Positions 6,929-13,185 of a DNA stretch of 19,365 bases are shown piece after piece. The stretch spans positions 1-19,365 of the forward strand of contig DCMK01000053.1 of assembly GCA_002321395.1 (NCBI GenBank), given 5' to 3'. Source of the DNA: Caryophanales bacterium UBA1624. Its GTDB lineage: Bacteria > Bacillota_I > Bacilli_A > RFN20 > CAG-826. The notes beneath the pieces are model-generated. The model was given only the letters and a program-made list of their open reading frames with translations, did not search any database and was not told the origin of the DNA. Both the position numbers and the translations under genes were made by a program. Each line of letters begins with the position of its first letter. The first letter of the stretch is position 1.

Positions 6929-8252
6929 ATCGTTGAGCGACCGTTTCGCGGGAATCTTCAAAAAGATGAGGGGCCAAGCGACCCTGACGGAAAAGAACAT
7001 GGACGACATGCTCAAGGAGATCCGCGTGGCTTTGCTTGAAGCCGACGTGAATTTCAAAGTCGTCAAGAACTTTATCTCCGACGTGAAGGAAAAGGCCATC
7101 GGGGCCCAAGTGTTCCAAAAGGTCAACCCCTCTCAGATGGTCGTCAAAATCGTCCATGACGAAATCCAAGAGCTTTTGGGCGCCGACCAAACCGAGATCC
7201 ATTATAACGCCACCCTCACCACCATCATGTTGGTGGGTTTGCAGGGGACCGGCAAAACCACCACCGCGGGGAAGCTTGGCTATTACCTGAAGAACAAGCT
7301 CAACAAGAAAGTCATGTTCGCCGCCCTTGACGTCTACCGCCCCGCGGCCATCGATCAGCTGAAAACGTTGGCTGGCCAAATCGGAGTCGAGTTCTTCTCC
7401 CTTGGCCAAACCGATCCGGTCAGGATCGCCAAAGAAGCCCAGCAAAAAGCCCGCGAAACGGGGATTGACGTTTTGATTTTGGACACCGCCGGGCGCCTTC
7501 AGATCGACGAGGCTCTGATGAAGGAGCTGCAGCAAATAAACCATGAGGTCCACCCCGATGAGGCGTTGCTGCTGGTAGACGCGGCTTCGGGCCAAGACGC
7601 GGTCAATGTGGCCAATGTTTTCAACAAAGATCTGCGCCTCACCGGCGTCATCATGTCAAAGCTCGACGGCGATGCCCGCGGGGGAGCCGCATTGTCGATC
7701 AAATACCTGACGGGCTTGCCCATCAAATTCGCCGGCGTCGGCGAGAAGATGGAAGACTTGGAAGCCTTCCACCCCGATCGGATGGCCGATCGCATTTTGG
7801 GGATGGGCGACATCGTCACTTTGGTGGAGAAAGCCAAAGAGAGCATCGACGAGAAAGAAGCGGAGAAGCAAGCCCGCAAAATGATGGACGGCGATTTCTC
7901 TTTGGAGGATATGCTGAAGCAAATGAAGCAGGTCCAAAAAATCGGCTCCATCGGAGCCATCGCCAAATTGATCCCCGGGATGCCAAAGCTCACCGATGAG
8001 CAAAAGGAGGCCGCCGAGAGGGAGATGAAGGTCTTCGAGGCGGTCATCAATTCGATGACGCCCTATGAAAGGAAACACCCGCAGATCCTTCGCTATTCCC
8101 ATAAAAACAGAATCGCGAAAGGGTGCGGCTTGACCAACGCCGACATCAATCGCGTCCTTCGCAAATACGACCAATCGAAGGAAATGATGAAGCGGATGAA
8201 GCAATATCAGAAATCCGGGAAGATGCCGGGAGGATTCTCCGGACTTCGCTGA
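6918..8252 (+). CDS. ffh: Signal recognition particle protein Ffh (SRP54)
   Basis: A 444-aa SRP GTPase that binds signal peptides on nascent chains together with the SRP RNA. N domain about 1-95. The G domain has GLQGTGKTTT (107-116), DVYRPAAIDQL (138-148), DTAGR (189-193), SKLDG (247-251) and GVGEKMEDLEAF. The M domain (about 300-444) has a GDFSLEDMLKQMKQV start and the RNA-binding segment RKHPQILRYSHKNRIAKGCG. It ends in a Gly/Met-rich tail. The stretch after the start shows the family opening MAFESLSDRFAGIFKKMRG. AAAGGA precedes ATG 6918. The SRP RNA gene was not found in the window. Only 23 nt separate it from the next gene, with no terminator. Confidence 0.97.
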   Translation: MAFESLSDRFAGIFKKMRGQATLTEKNMDDMLKEIRVALLEADVNFKVVKNFISDVKEKAIGAQVFQKVNPSQMVVKIVHDEIQELLGADQTEIHYNATLTTIMLVGLQGTGKTTTAGKLGYYLKNKLNKKVMFAALDVYRPAAIDQLKTLAGQIGVEFFSLGQTDPVRIAKEAQQKARETGIDVLILDTAGRLQIDEALMKELQQINHEVHPDEALLLVDAASGQDAVNVANVFNKDLRLTGVIMSKLDGDARGGAALSIKYLTGLPIKFAGVGEKMEDLEAFHPDRMADRILGMGDIVTLVEKAKESIDEKEAEKQARKMMDGDFSLEDMLKQMKQVQKIGSIGAIAKLIPGMPKLTDEQKEAAEREMKVFEAVINSMTPYERKHPQILRYSHKNRIAKGCGLTNADINRVLRKYDQSKEMMKRMKQYQKSGKMPGGFSGLR

Positions 8253-8275
8253 CGACATTTTCAGGAGGATTGTCT

Positions 8276-10135
8276 ATGGAAGACCAACTGATGTACCGAC
8301 CTCGCGAGCTTTTCGAGAAGCAGCTCAAAGAGGCTTATCACAAGACGGCTGAGGAATATTTCGCAAAGCTCACCGAAGAATCGAAGGTGAACCCAGAGGA
8401 AAACGCCGCCCACGTCAAACGGTACAATCTTGACGCCAGCGATGCGCAAAGCAAAGAGAAGAAAGCTTCCTCTGCCCGGGGCCTCAACGTCTTCTTGACC
8501 GTGGCGATGATCGTTTCGTTCGTGGTGGGGGCGTTGATGATTCTCTTCGGAGTCCTTTTGGATGCGCCTTGGTGGATCTACTTCATCGCCGGGGTTTTGA
8601 TTTCCGGGGGCATCGCTACCGCCATCGTCAAGTTCTGCGTCATGAAAGGCGTGGTCTCGGCGCGGGAGAAAGAGGCATCGGAGGCCAAGAAGAAAGCCGA
8701 AGAGTCTTTGCGCATCTGCTATATGGACATGGCCCCTTTGAACGCGCGCTTTGATTGGAACGCCCCGGCCACCATCATGGAGAAGGCGACTCCCCTCATC
8801 GATTTGGATCCGATCTTCACGCCAGAACGGTTTTGCTATCTCCGGGACAAGTTCGGGCTTCAGGAGATCGACGATTCCCATCAAACGGTTTTGGGCGTGA
8901 TCTCCGGGCAAATCCAAGGGAACCCTTTCATCGTCGAAAGGATCCTGACCGAAGAGACTGGGCCAAAGACGTATACAGGCAGCATCACGATCCATTGGAC
9001 CACGACCTACCACGACAAAAACGGCGTTCACGTGGAGAATCATTCGGAGACCCTTGTGGCGAGCATCACTCGCCCCGCCCCCTTTTACCATACGGACACT
9101 CGCCTCATCTATGGGAATGAGGCGGCGCCCCACCTTTCCTTCAGCCGCGCCCCCTCTGGGGTCTCTAATCTCAGCGAGAAGGAGAAGGACAAATTGGCCG
9201 CAGAAGGGATTAAGCGCATCAAAAAGCTATCGGAAAAGCAGCTGAAGGATGGAAGCAAGCACGTCATCACCCCGATGGGCAACGACCGCTTCGACGCTTT
9301 CTTCGGCGCGGATGACCGCAACAACGAAGTCGAGTTCCGCCTCCTCTTCACCCCTTTGGCCCAAAAGAACATGCTGGATTTGATCGAGAATCCTGCCCCC
9401 TATGGCGATGATTTCGTCATGGTGAAAGAGGGGATGGTCAATTCCATCGCCTCCGCCCACTCCCAAGGGTTCGATTACTCCGCCGATCCGGAGAGGTTCG
9501 CCGGATATGATTACCAAGCGATGAAAGGCGGTTTCGTTTCCTATTGCGATTCCTATATCCAATCCCTTTTCTTCGATTTGGCCCCTTTGCTGTCCATCCC
9601 CTTGTATCAAATGCATAAGCCCCACGAATACATCTACGGGGGTGGATATGGCTCCAATTTGACGGCCTATGAGCACGAATCCATGGCCAACAGCATGGAT
9701 CCTTCCCTCCTCCGTCCGGAGGAAGCGGGCGATGATTTGCCTTTGATCATCAAACAGATTTCCTCTACGCCGTGCGGGAAAACCGACGAAGTCCTTCTGT
9801 CCGCTTATTCCTTCAAAGAAACCCCGAGAGTCGAGTACGTCACGAAGATGGGCGGGGACGGAAGGGCCCACGAAATCCCGGTTCACTGGATACAGTATGA
9901 TTTGGTGAAAAAGGAAAGCAACATCGGCGTCCGCTCCGTCGGCGGGACTCGATATGGGTATCTGAAAAGCAAAATGGGAGACAATTCCTGGTTCAAAAAT
10001 TGTGGCGGGACCTATCAACGTGGCCTATTCGCTTTCTTGATGGAAAAGAAGGGGTTCACCCCGGAAAAGGATGCGGAAATCGGCTCTCTTTTCAGCGAAG
10101 CGAAAACAGGCAATAATAGTGACGCTAATTCCTAA
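8276..10135 (+). CDS. Uncharacterised two-TM membrane protein paired with LemA
   Basis: A 619-aa protein I cannot assign to a named family. From the N-terminus: a charged helical segment (1-68), two closely spaced membrane helices (about 71-95 and 98-122), a Lys/Glu/Ala-rich coiled-coil-like stretch (127-146), then a large soluble region of about 470 residues. That region has an antiparallel-looking beta stretch (TYTGSITIHWTTTYHDKNGV, 232-251) and a conspicuous SNLTAYEHESMANSM (460-474). There is no signal peptide. The soluble parts lie on the same side of the membrane, probably cytoplasmic. AGGAGG sits 7 nt before ATG 8276, which fixes the start. It follows ffh by 23 nt and precedes lemA by 12 nt, so it is part of the SRP operon and likely a partner of LemA. 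The layout recalls other LemA neighbours such as DUF3137 proteins, but I cannot claim homology. Confidence 0.85.
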   Translation: MEDQLMYRPRELFEKQLKEAYHKTAEEYFAKLTEESKVNPEENAAHVKRYNLDASDAQSKEKKASSARGLNVFLTVAMIVSFVVGALMILFGVLLDAPWWIYFIAGVLISGGIATAIVKFCVMKGVVSAREKEASEAKKKAEESLRICYMDMAPLNARFDWNAPATIMEKATPLIDLDPIFTPERFCYLRDKFGLQEIDDSHQTVLGVISGQIQGNPFIVERILTEETGPKTYTGSITIHWTTTYHDKNGVHVENHSETLVASITRPAPFYHTDTRLIYGNEAAPHLSFSRAPSGVSNLSEKEKDKLAAEGIKRIKKLSEKQLKDGSKHVITPMGNDRFDAFFGADDRNNEVEFRLLFTPLAQKNMLDLIENPAPYGDDFVMVKEGMVNSIASAHSQGFDYSADPERFAGYDYQAMKGGFVSYCDSYIQSLFFDLAPLLSIPLYQMHKPHEYIYGGGYGSNLTAYEHESMANSMDPSLLRPEEAGDDLPLIIKQISSTPCGKTDEVLLSAYSFKETPRVEYVTKMGGDGRAHEIPVHWIQYDLVKKESNIGVRSVGGTRYGYLKSKMGDNSWFKNCGGTYQRGLFAFLMEKKGFTPEKDAEIGSLFSEAKTGNNSDANS

Positions 10136-10147
10136 GGAGGAAACAAC

Positions 10148-10810
10148 ATGGCAAATGAATTGGACGAAATGACAGGTCCGGTCAACGAGGCTGGGCGCGA
10201 CGTTCACGTCATCGAAAAGCAAGTCGCCGTCAAAACCGATTGGAGGAGCACTTTGTTCCAGGTTTTCCTTTGGGTTTGTTTGGTGATCCCCGGAGTCGTC
10301 TTCGCCATCATGAAAATCAAAGCCAGGAGCTATCTCCAGCAGCTGCAGCAGAAGATACAGCACGATGCTTCGACCATCGACAATTACCAGGTCCAGAGAG
10401 TCGTCGTTTTGCAGAATGCGGCCAAGATTCTCGACAAAGCCGTGGATCTCGACAAGACGACATTCGCCGAAATCGCCAAGTACCGTTCTGGCAATATGTC
10501 CGACACCGATCGCAATGAGCTCCAAAGCAAGCTTGATGGAATCGATCGGAAAATCAACATCGCCTTCGAAAACTATCCAGAGCTCAAGTCCCATCAAGCA
10601 ATCGCCGATTGCATGCAGCAAAACCGTTACTTGCAGCAGGAAATTACCGCCGCCCGCGAGGCTTATAATGATACGGTCATGCAGTGGAACTCCGCCATCT
10701 TCGCATGGCCGACGAAGATGATCGTCGCCGCCAAAGCCGGCTACACCACCCGCATCCCCTTCTCCGCTTCCAAGGAGATGAAGGAAAAATCCGAATCCGT
10801 CTTCTTCTAA
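10148..10810 (+). CDS. lemA: LemA family membrane protein
   Basis: A 220-aa LemA family protein. A cytoplasmic N-terminus (1-33) is followed by one membrane helix (about 35-57) and then the long helical LemA domain. Diagnostic pieces are the family's ENYPELKSHQA (141-151) and AREAYNDTVMQWNSAIFAWP (169-188), after which the chain closes with an IPFSASKE segment. The family is widespread but its biochemical role is unknown; it is often encoded beside membrane proteins of unknown function or proteases. The N-terminal extension before the membrane helix is longer than usual. AAGGAGG 7 nt before ATG fixes the start. It is the last gene of the rnc-ftsY-ylxM-ffh operon and is closed by a strong terminator. 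The lemA-unknown protein pair is inserted where rpsP normally follows ffh. Confidence 0.92.
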   Translation: MANELDEMTGPVNEAGRDVHVIEKQVAVKTDWRSTLFQVFLWVCLVIPGVVFAIMKIKARSYLQQLQQKIQHDASTIDNYQVQRVVVLQNAAKILDKAVDLDKTTFAEIAKYRSGNMSDTDRNELQSKLDGIDRKINIAFENYPELKSHQAIADCMQQNRYLQQEITAAREAYNDTVMQWNSAIFAWPTKMIVAAKAGYTTRIPFSASKEMKEKSESVFF

Positions 10811-10823
10811 AGCCAACCAAAAT

Positions 10824-10850
10824 AAAGCGCGGATGGTCCGCGCTTTTTTG
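10824..10850 (+). terminator. Strong terminator after lemA
   Basis: A perfect 10-bp stem, AAAGCGCGGA (10824-10833) and TCCGCGCTTT (10837-10846), with loop TGG and T-run to 10849. On the minus strand it is followed by TATTTT, so it may also stop transcription coming from the other side. Confidence 0.93.
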
Positions 10851-11021
10851 TTATGTGACTTGGATTTAAGCGAGCCGTTGATGCATTTTCGTTCGTTTTT
10901 CGCGTTTTTAATATTGGCTTTCATCGTTTGCGATTTCGCTGGCGGATTGCCTTCATGAGACGGCAAGAAGTGGGGCGGTTGGCCGAAGCGTCTCCTATTG
11001 CCATTAGGGAGTCGCGAACGG

Positions 11022-11048
11022 TCCTTTTCGGCTATATAGCCCAAAGGA
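11022..11048. repeat. Extended dyad around GGCTATATAGCC
   Basis: The perfect palindrome GGCTATATAGCC (11030-11041) is flanked by TCCTTT (11022-11027) and AAAGGA (11043-11048), which are also complementary. The two arms pair over 12 bp in total with a small asymmetric bulge. There is no T-tract, so it is not a terminator. It could be a protein-binding site. Confidence 0.6.
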
Positions 11049-11061
11049 AGCGGCGAACCAA
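11033..11061 (-). promoter_or_regulatory. Possible minus-strand promoter in the gene-free interval
   Basis: Read on the minus strand: TTGGTT (11056-11061), a 17-nt spacer and TATATA (11033-11038). The -10 lies in the dyad centre. A transcript would run toward the lemA terminator, about 180-200 nt, without a convincing ORF. The -35 is only a partial match. Confidence 0.25.
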
Positions 11062-11202
11062 GTCGAAGACTTTCTTCCGTCTCTGCTTAATGGCGCTGGG
11101 TGCTTGCGTCTGCTGAAAAAGAGCTGTCTTCATCGCGGCAAAAGAAAGGCCGATCAACTTTCTCCACCATCCTTTTCTGCGGCGAAGGTTTTGAGGTGAA
11201 AG

Positions 11203-11231
11203 AAAAAAGCATTGAGGTTTGCTCAATGCTT
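11203..11231 (-). terminator. Terminator of the rpsP-trmD operon, overlapping the trmD stop
   Basis: On the minus strand a perfect 10-bp stem, AAGCATTGAG and CTCAATGCTT, with loop CAAAC, followed by a T-run (the A-run 11203-11208 on the plus strand). The last codons and the TGA of trmD lie inside the 5' arm. Confidence 0.92.
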
Positions 11232-11996
11232 CATGAATTTCTTTCCTTTTGCTAAAGCTTGTTTTTCCCAATTTGGGGTTCCCTCTTCGTCGCATTCGGC
11301 GAGGAGTTTTTTGTCTTGCTTCGATAAGGGAACCTTCGCGAATAGATCGGGCCGATGCTTTTTTGTAAGCAAAAGCGATTGCTTCCGCCTCCATTTTTCG
11401 ATGGCTTGGTGGTTGCCGCAGTAAAGGATGTCGGGGACCTTTTGGCCTTCGAATTCGTAGGGTTCCGTGTATTGGGGGTATTCCAATAGGTCGGCGTTGA
11501 AGGATTCGTCGGTCAGGGAATCTTTGGTGATGGCGCCATCCAAAAGGCGGATGACGGAGTCGGCGATCGCCATGGCGGGGATTTCTCCGCCCGTTAAGAC
11601 ATAATCGCCAATCGAGATCAGCTCATCGCAGTAGGCGTTGACGCGTTCATCGATGCCCTCATAATGGCCACAGACGATGATGAGATCGTTCAATTTGGCG
11701 AACCTTTGCGCGGCTTTTTGATCATAAGTGTGGCCTCTAGGAGACATGAGGATCACATGGGAACCCTCTTTCCTGTTGGCTTTTAGGGCATCGACGATTG
11801 GCTGGCATTTCTCAATCAAACCCGCTCCTCCACCAATGGGCGGAGTATCGGTTCTTCCGTATTTGTCTTTGGTGTAATCGCGGATGTTGACGACGTTGAT
11901 GGTGGCCACCCCTTTTCCGATGGCCCGTTTCATGATCGAATTGGTCGCGAATCCGGAAAACATATCGGGGAAGAGGGTGAGGATCGTGATGTTCAT
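11223..11996 (-). CDS. trmD: tRNA (guanine-N1)-methyltransferase TrmD
   Basis: A 257-aa SPOUT methyltransferase that makes m1G37 next to the anticodon using S-adenosylmethionine, preventing frameshifts. It begins MNITILTLFPDMF. The knot region shows CGHYEGIDERV (109-119) and SIGDYVLTGGEIPAM (128-142), followed by ESFNADLLEYPQYT and the closing VPDILYCGNHQAIEKWRRK. The usual DDxPYGGGxGM loop is here TDTPPIGGGAGL (49-60), so two normally conserved residues differ, though the Gly-rich core remains. ATG overlaps the rimM stop by 4 nt (ATGA). It is the last gene of the rpsP-khpA-rimM-trmD operon; its stop codon is built into the terminator stem. Confidence 0.96.
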   Translation of the reverse strand: MNITILTLFPDMFSGFATNSIMKRAIGKGVATINVVNIRDYTKDKYGRTDTPPIGGGAGLIEKCQPIVDALKANRKEGSHVILMSPRGHTYDQKAAQRFAKLNDLIIVCGHYEGIDERVNAYCDELISIGDYVLTGGEIPAMAIADSVIRLLDGAITKDSLTDESFNADLLEYPQYTEPYEFEGQKVPDILYCGNHQAIEKWRRKQSLLLTKKHRPDLFAKVPLSKQDKKLLAECDEEGTPNWEKQALAKGKKFMKH

Positions 11997-12502
11997 AGCA
12001 ATCCTTCGATCGGCTCAATGACGATTTTCTTATTATCGGTATCCACTTCTTTGACGAATTGGTCGACGAAGGGGACGAAGAAATCCTTTTGGCCCTCTCT
12101 TTTTACGCGAAGGGTCCAGGTGGGGGAGTAGGAAAAGACGTCTTTGACTTCGCCCAAAGCCTTCCCTTCTTGATCGAGGACCTGGCATCCGATCAGATCG
12201 GCGAGGCGGTAATGGTCTTCGGGGAGGGGGGCATCTTCCTTATTGATGTCGATGTCCCACTTCAGGTAGTTCTCGGCTTCTTCAATCGAAGGGATTTCCT
12301 CAAAACCCAAAATGTAGAAGCCGGATTGAGGGCGGGAATAGGAAAGAGTGACCTCCTTCCTTTCGCCGGTCTTTTCGTTGTGGAGAGTCAGTTTCCTTCT
12401 AAGTTGGAAACGCTCCTTGGGAAAGGAAGTGAGGCTGTAGCAGCGGAAGAAACCTTTCAGTCCGTGCGTGCTGATGATTTTTGCGATTGTTACGTATTCC
12501 AT
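11993..12502 (-). CDS. rimM: Ribosome maturation factor RimM
   Basis: A 169-aa 30S assembly factor that acts with ribosomal protein S19 during 16S rRNA maturation. The N-terminal RimM domain starts with EYVTIAKIISTHGLKGFFR (residues 2-20; the HGLKG is the family signature). The PRC-barrel half begins at about 95 (DHYRLADLIGCQVLD) and ends in VPFVDQFVKEVD and VIEPIEGLL. It is encoded right after khpA and overlaps trmD by 4 nt, the classic gene order. Upstream of the ATG lies a hairpin overlapping the khpA stop, and no clear Shine-Dalgarno is seen, so translation may depend on coupling or on remodelling of that hairpin. Confidence 0.94.
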   Translation of the reverse strand: MEYVTIAKIISTHGLKGFFRCYSLTSFPKERFQLRRKLTLHNEKTGERKEVTLSYSRPQSGFYILGFEEIPSIEEAENYLKWDIDINKEDAPLPEDHYRLADLIGCQVLDQEGKALGEVKDVFSYSPTWTLRVKREGQKDFFVPFVDQFVKEVDTDNKKIVIEPIEGLL

Positions 12503-12517
12503 TTTAGAAAGAAACGG

Positions 12518-12533
12518 CGGGAATTACTTCCCG
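12518..12533 (-). other. Hairpin at the khpA stop codon
   Basis: On the minus strand CGGGAA-GTAA-TTCCCG is a perfect 6-bp stem whose loop holds the khpA TAA stop. The downstream stretch CCGTTTCTTTC is only weakly T-rich, so it is more likely a translational or stability element, or a leaky attenuator, than a full terminator. Confidence 0.5.
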
Positions 12534-12820
12534 TCGTCCTCTTGATTGTCTTTTTTCTCTTCGTCGAAGCTTTCGAACTTCAAATGAATCCGAGTGTTGG
12601 TATCATCCGCTTTCGAGGCGATGCCGATGACTTCGCGAAGAGCGTTGGCGACGACCCCGCGCTTGCCGATGAGGCGTGCGGTGTCATTGTCTTCCGCAAC
12701 GACCAAGACGGTGACGTTGCGATCGTTTCCACCGGGAAGTTCGCGGATCATGACGGATTCGGGCTTCTCGATGAGGGGGTCAATGATGGGGTGGAGCAGA
12801 GCTGCGTAGTCCCTTTCCAT
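12524..12820 (-). CDS. khpA: KH-domain RNA-binding protein KhpA (YlqC)
   Basis: A 98-aa single KH-domain protein of the KhpA/YlqC family. These small RNA-binding proteins partner with KhpB and affect cell elongation and RNA metabolism in Gram-positives. The nucleic-acid binding loop is IGKRG (51-55), inside VVAEDNDTARLIGKRGVVAN. The tail after residue 83 is very acidic (ESFDEEKKDNQEDDGK), longer and more charged than in many homologues. It starts 2 nt after the rpsP stop, matching the rpsP-ylqC order of B. subtilis. GTAAGGATGG around the start provides only a weak ribosome site, so coupling to rpsP is likely. Confidence 0.92.
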   Translation of the reverse strand: MERDYAALLHPIIDPLIEKPESVMIRELPGGNDRNVTVLVVAEDNDTARLIGKRGVVANALREVIGIASKADDTNTRIHLKFESFDEEKKDNQEDDGK

Positions 12821-12822
12821 CC

Positions 12823-13104
12823 TTACTTGCCTTCTTTCTTGATTTTGCTTTCCGCGAATTTGGTCATGATGCCCTTGCGGCTGAGCATGGCACGGACGGA
12901 ATCCGAGGGGATGGCGCCGTTTTTGAGCCACTTCATGGCGAGTTCTTCGTCGATGTTGGCGCTGTCGACTCCGTTGGCGGGGTCATAGGTGCCGATTTGC
13001 TCGATGTAACGTCCATCGCGGGCGAAACGGGAATCAGCGGCGACGATACGATAGAAGGGGTCTTTGTGACGGCCGATGCGGGTCAACCTAAGTTTAACAG
13101 ACAT
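12823..13104 (-). CDS. rpsP: 30S ribosomal protein S16
   Basis: A 93-aa S16 protein. It starts MSVKLRLTRIGRHKDPFYRI and continues VAADSRFARDGRYIEQIGTY and DPANG, the strongly conserved S16 front half, then an ALSRKG-like AMLSRKGIMTKF end. S16 binds 16S rRNA early and is needed for 30S assembly. The start is fixed by the S16 N-terminus and by GGAGA about 8 nt upstream; the open frame continues further upstream but without homology. First gene of a four-gene minus-strand operon, with a near-consensus promoter directly before it. In most Bacillota this gene follows ffh on the same strand; here it is on the opposite one. Confidence 0.97.
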   Translation of the reverse strand: MSVKLRLTRIGRHKDPFYRIVAADSRFARDGRYIEQIGTYDPANGVDSANIDEELAMKWLKNGAIPSDSVRAMLSRKGIMTKFAESKIKKEGK

Positions 13105-13128
13105 AGTTTTTTCTCCTTTTCGACGATG

Positions 13129-13157
13129 AATGTACCCGTTTCTCGATATGGTGTCAA
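13129..13157 (-). promoter_or_regulatory. Promoter of the rpsP operon
   Basis: On the minus strand TTGACA (13152-13157), a 17-nt spacer and TACATT (13129-13134). The predicted start near 13122 gives an 18-20 nt leader with GGAGA before the ATG. This is one of the best promoters in the window. Confidence 0.85.
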
Positions 13158-13185
13158 GCAAAAACACTTAACATCGCTCTTTCTT

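Larger units (their letters stand above)
10851..11202. other. Gene-free interval between two terminators
   Basis: About 350 bp between the lemA terminator and the trmD terminator, two transcription units that converge. No ORF here resembles a known protein and the codon texture is unlike the neighbours. It holds a perfect 12-bp palindrome GGCTATATAGCC inside a larger dyad and a possible minus-strand promoter. It may be a small RNA locus, an old gene remnant, or a rearrangement scar. Confidence 0.5.

Noticed and set aside
10928..11116. 62-codon plus-strand ORF in the gene-free interval
   Set aside because: It starts with a rare codon, has no ribosome site, is rich in Arg as random GC-rich frames are, crosses the dyad and resembles nothing known.
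10851..11202. SRP RNA or tRNA gene next to ffh
   Set aside because: No SRP RNA apical motif, no CCA end and no cloverleaf arms could be found by eye on either strand.
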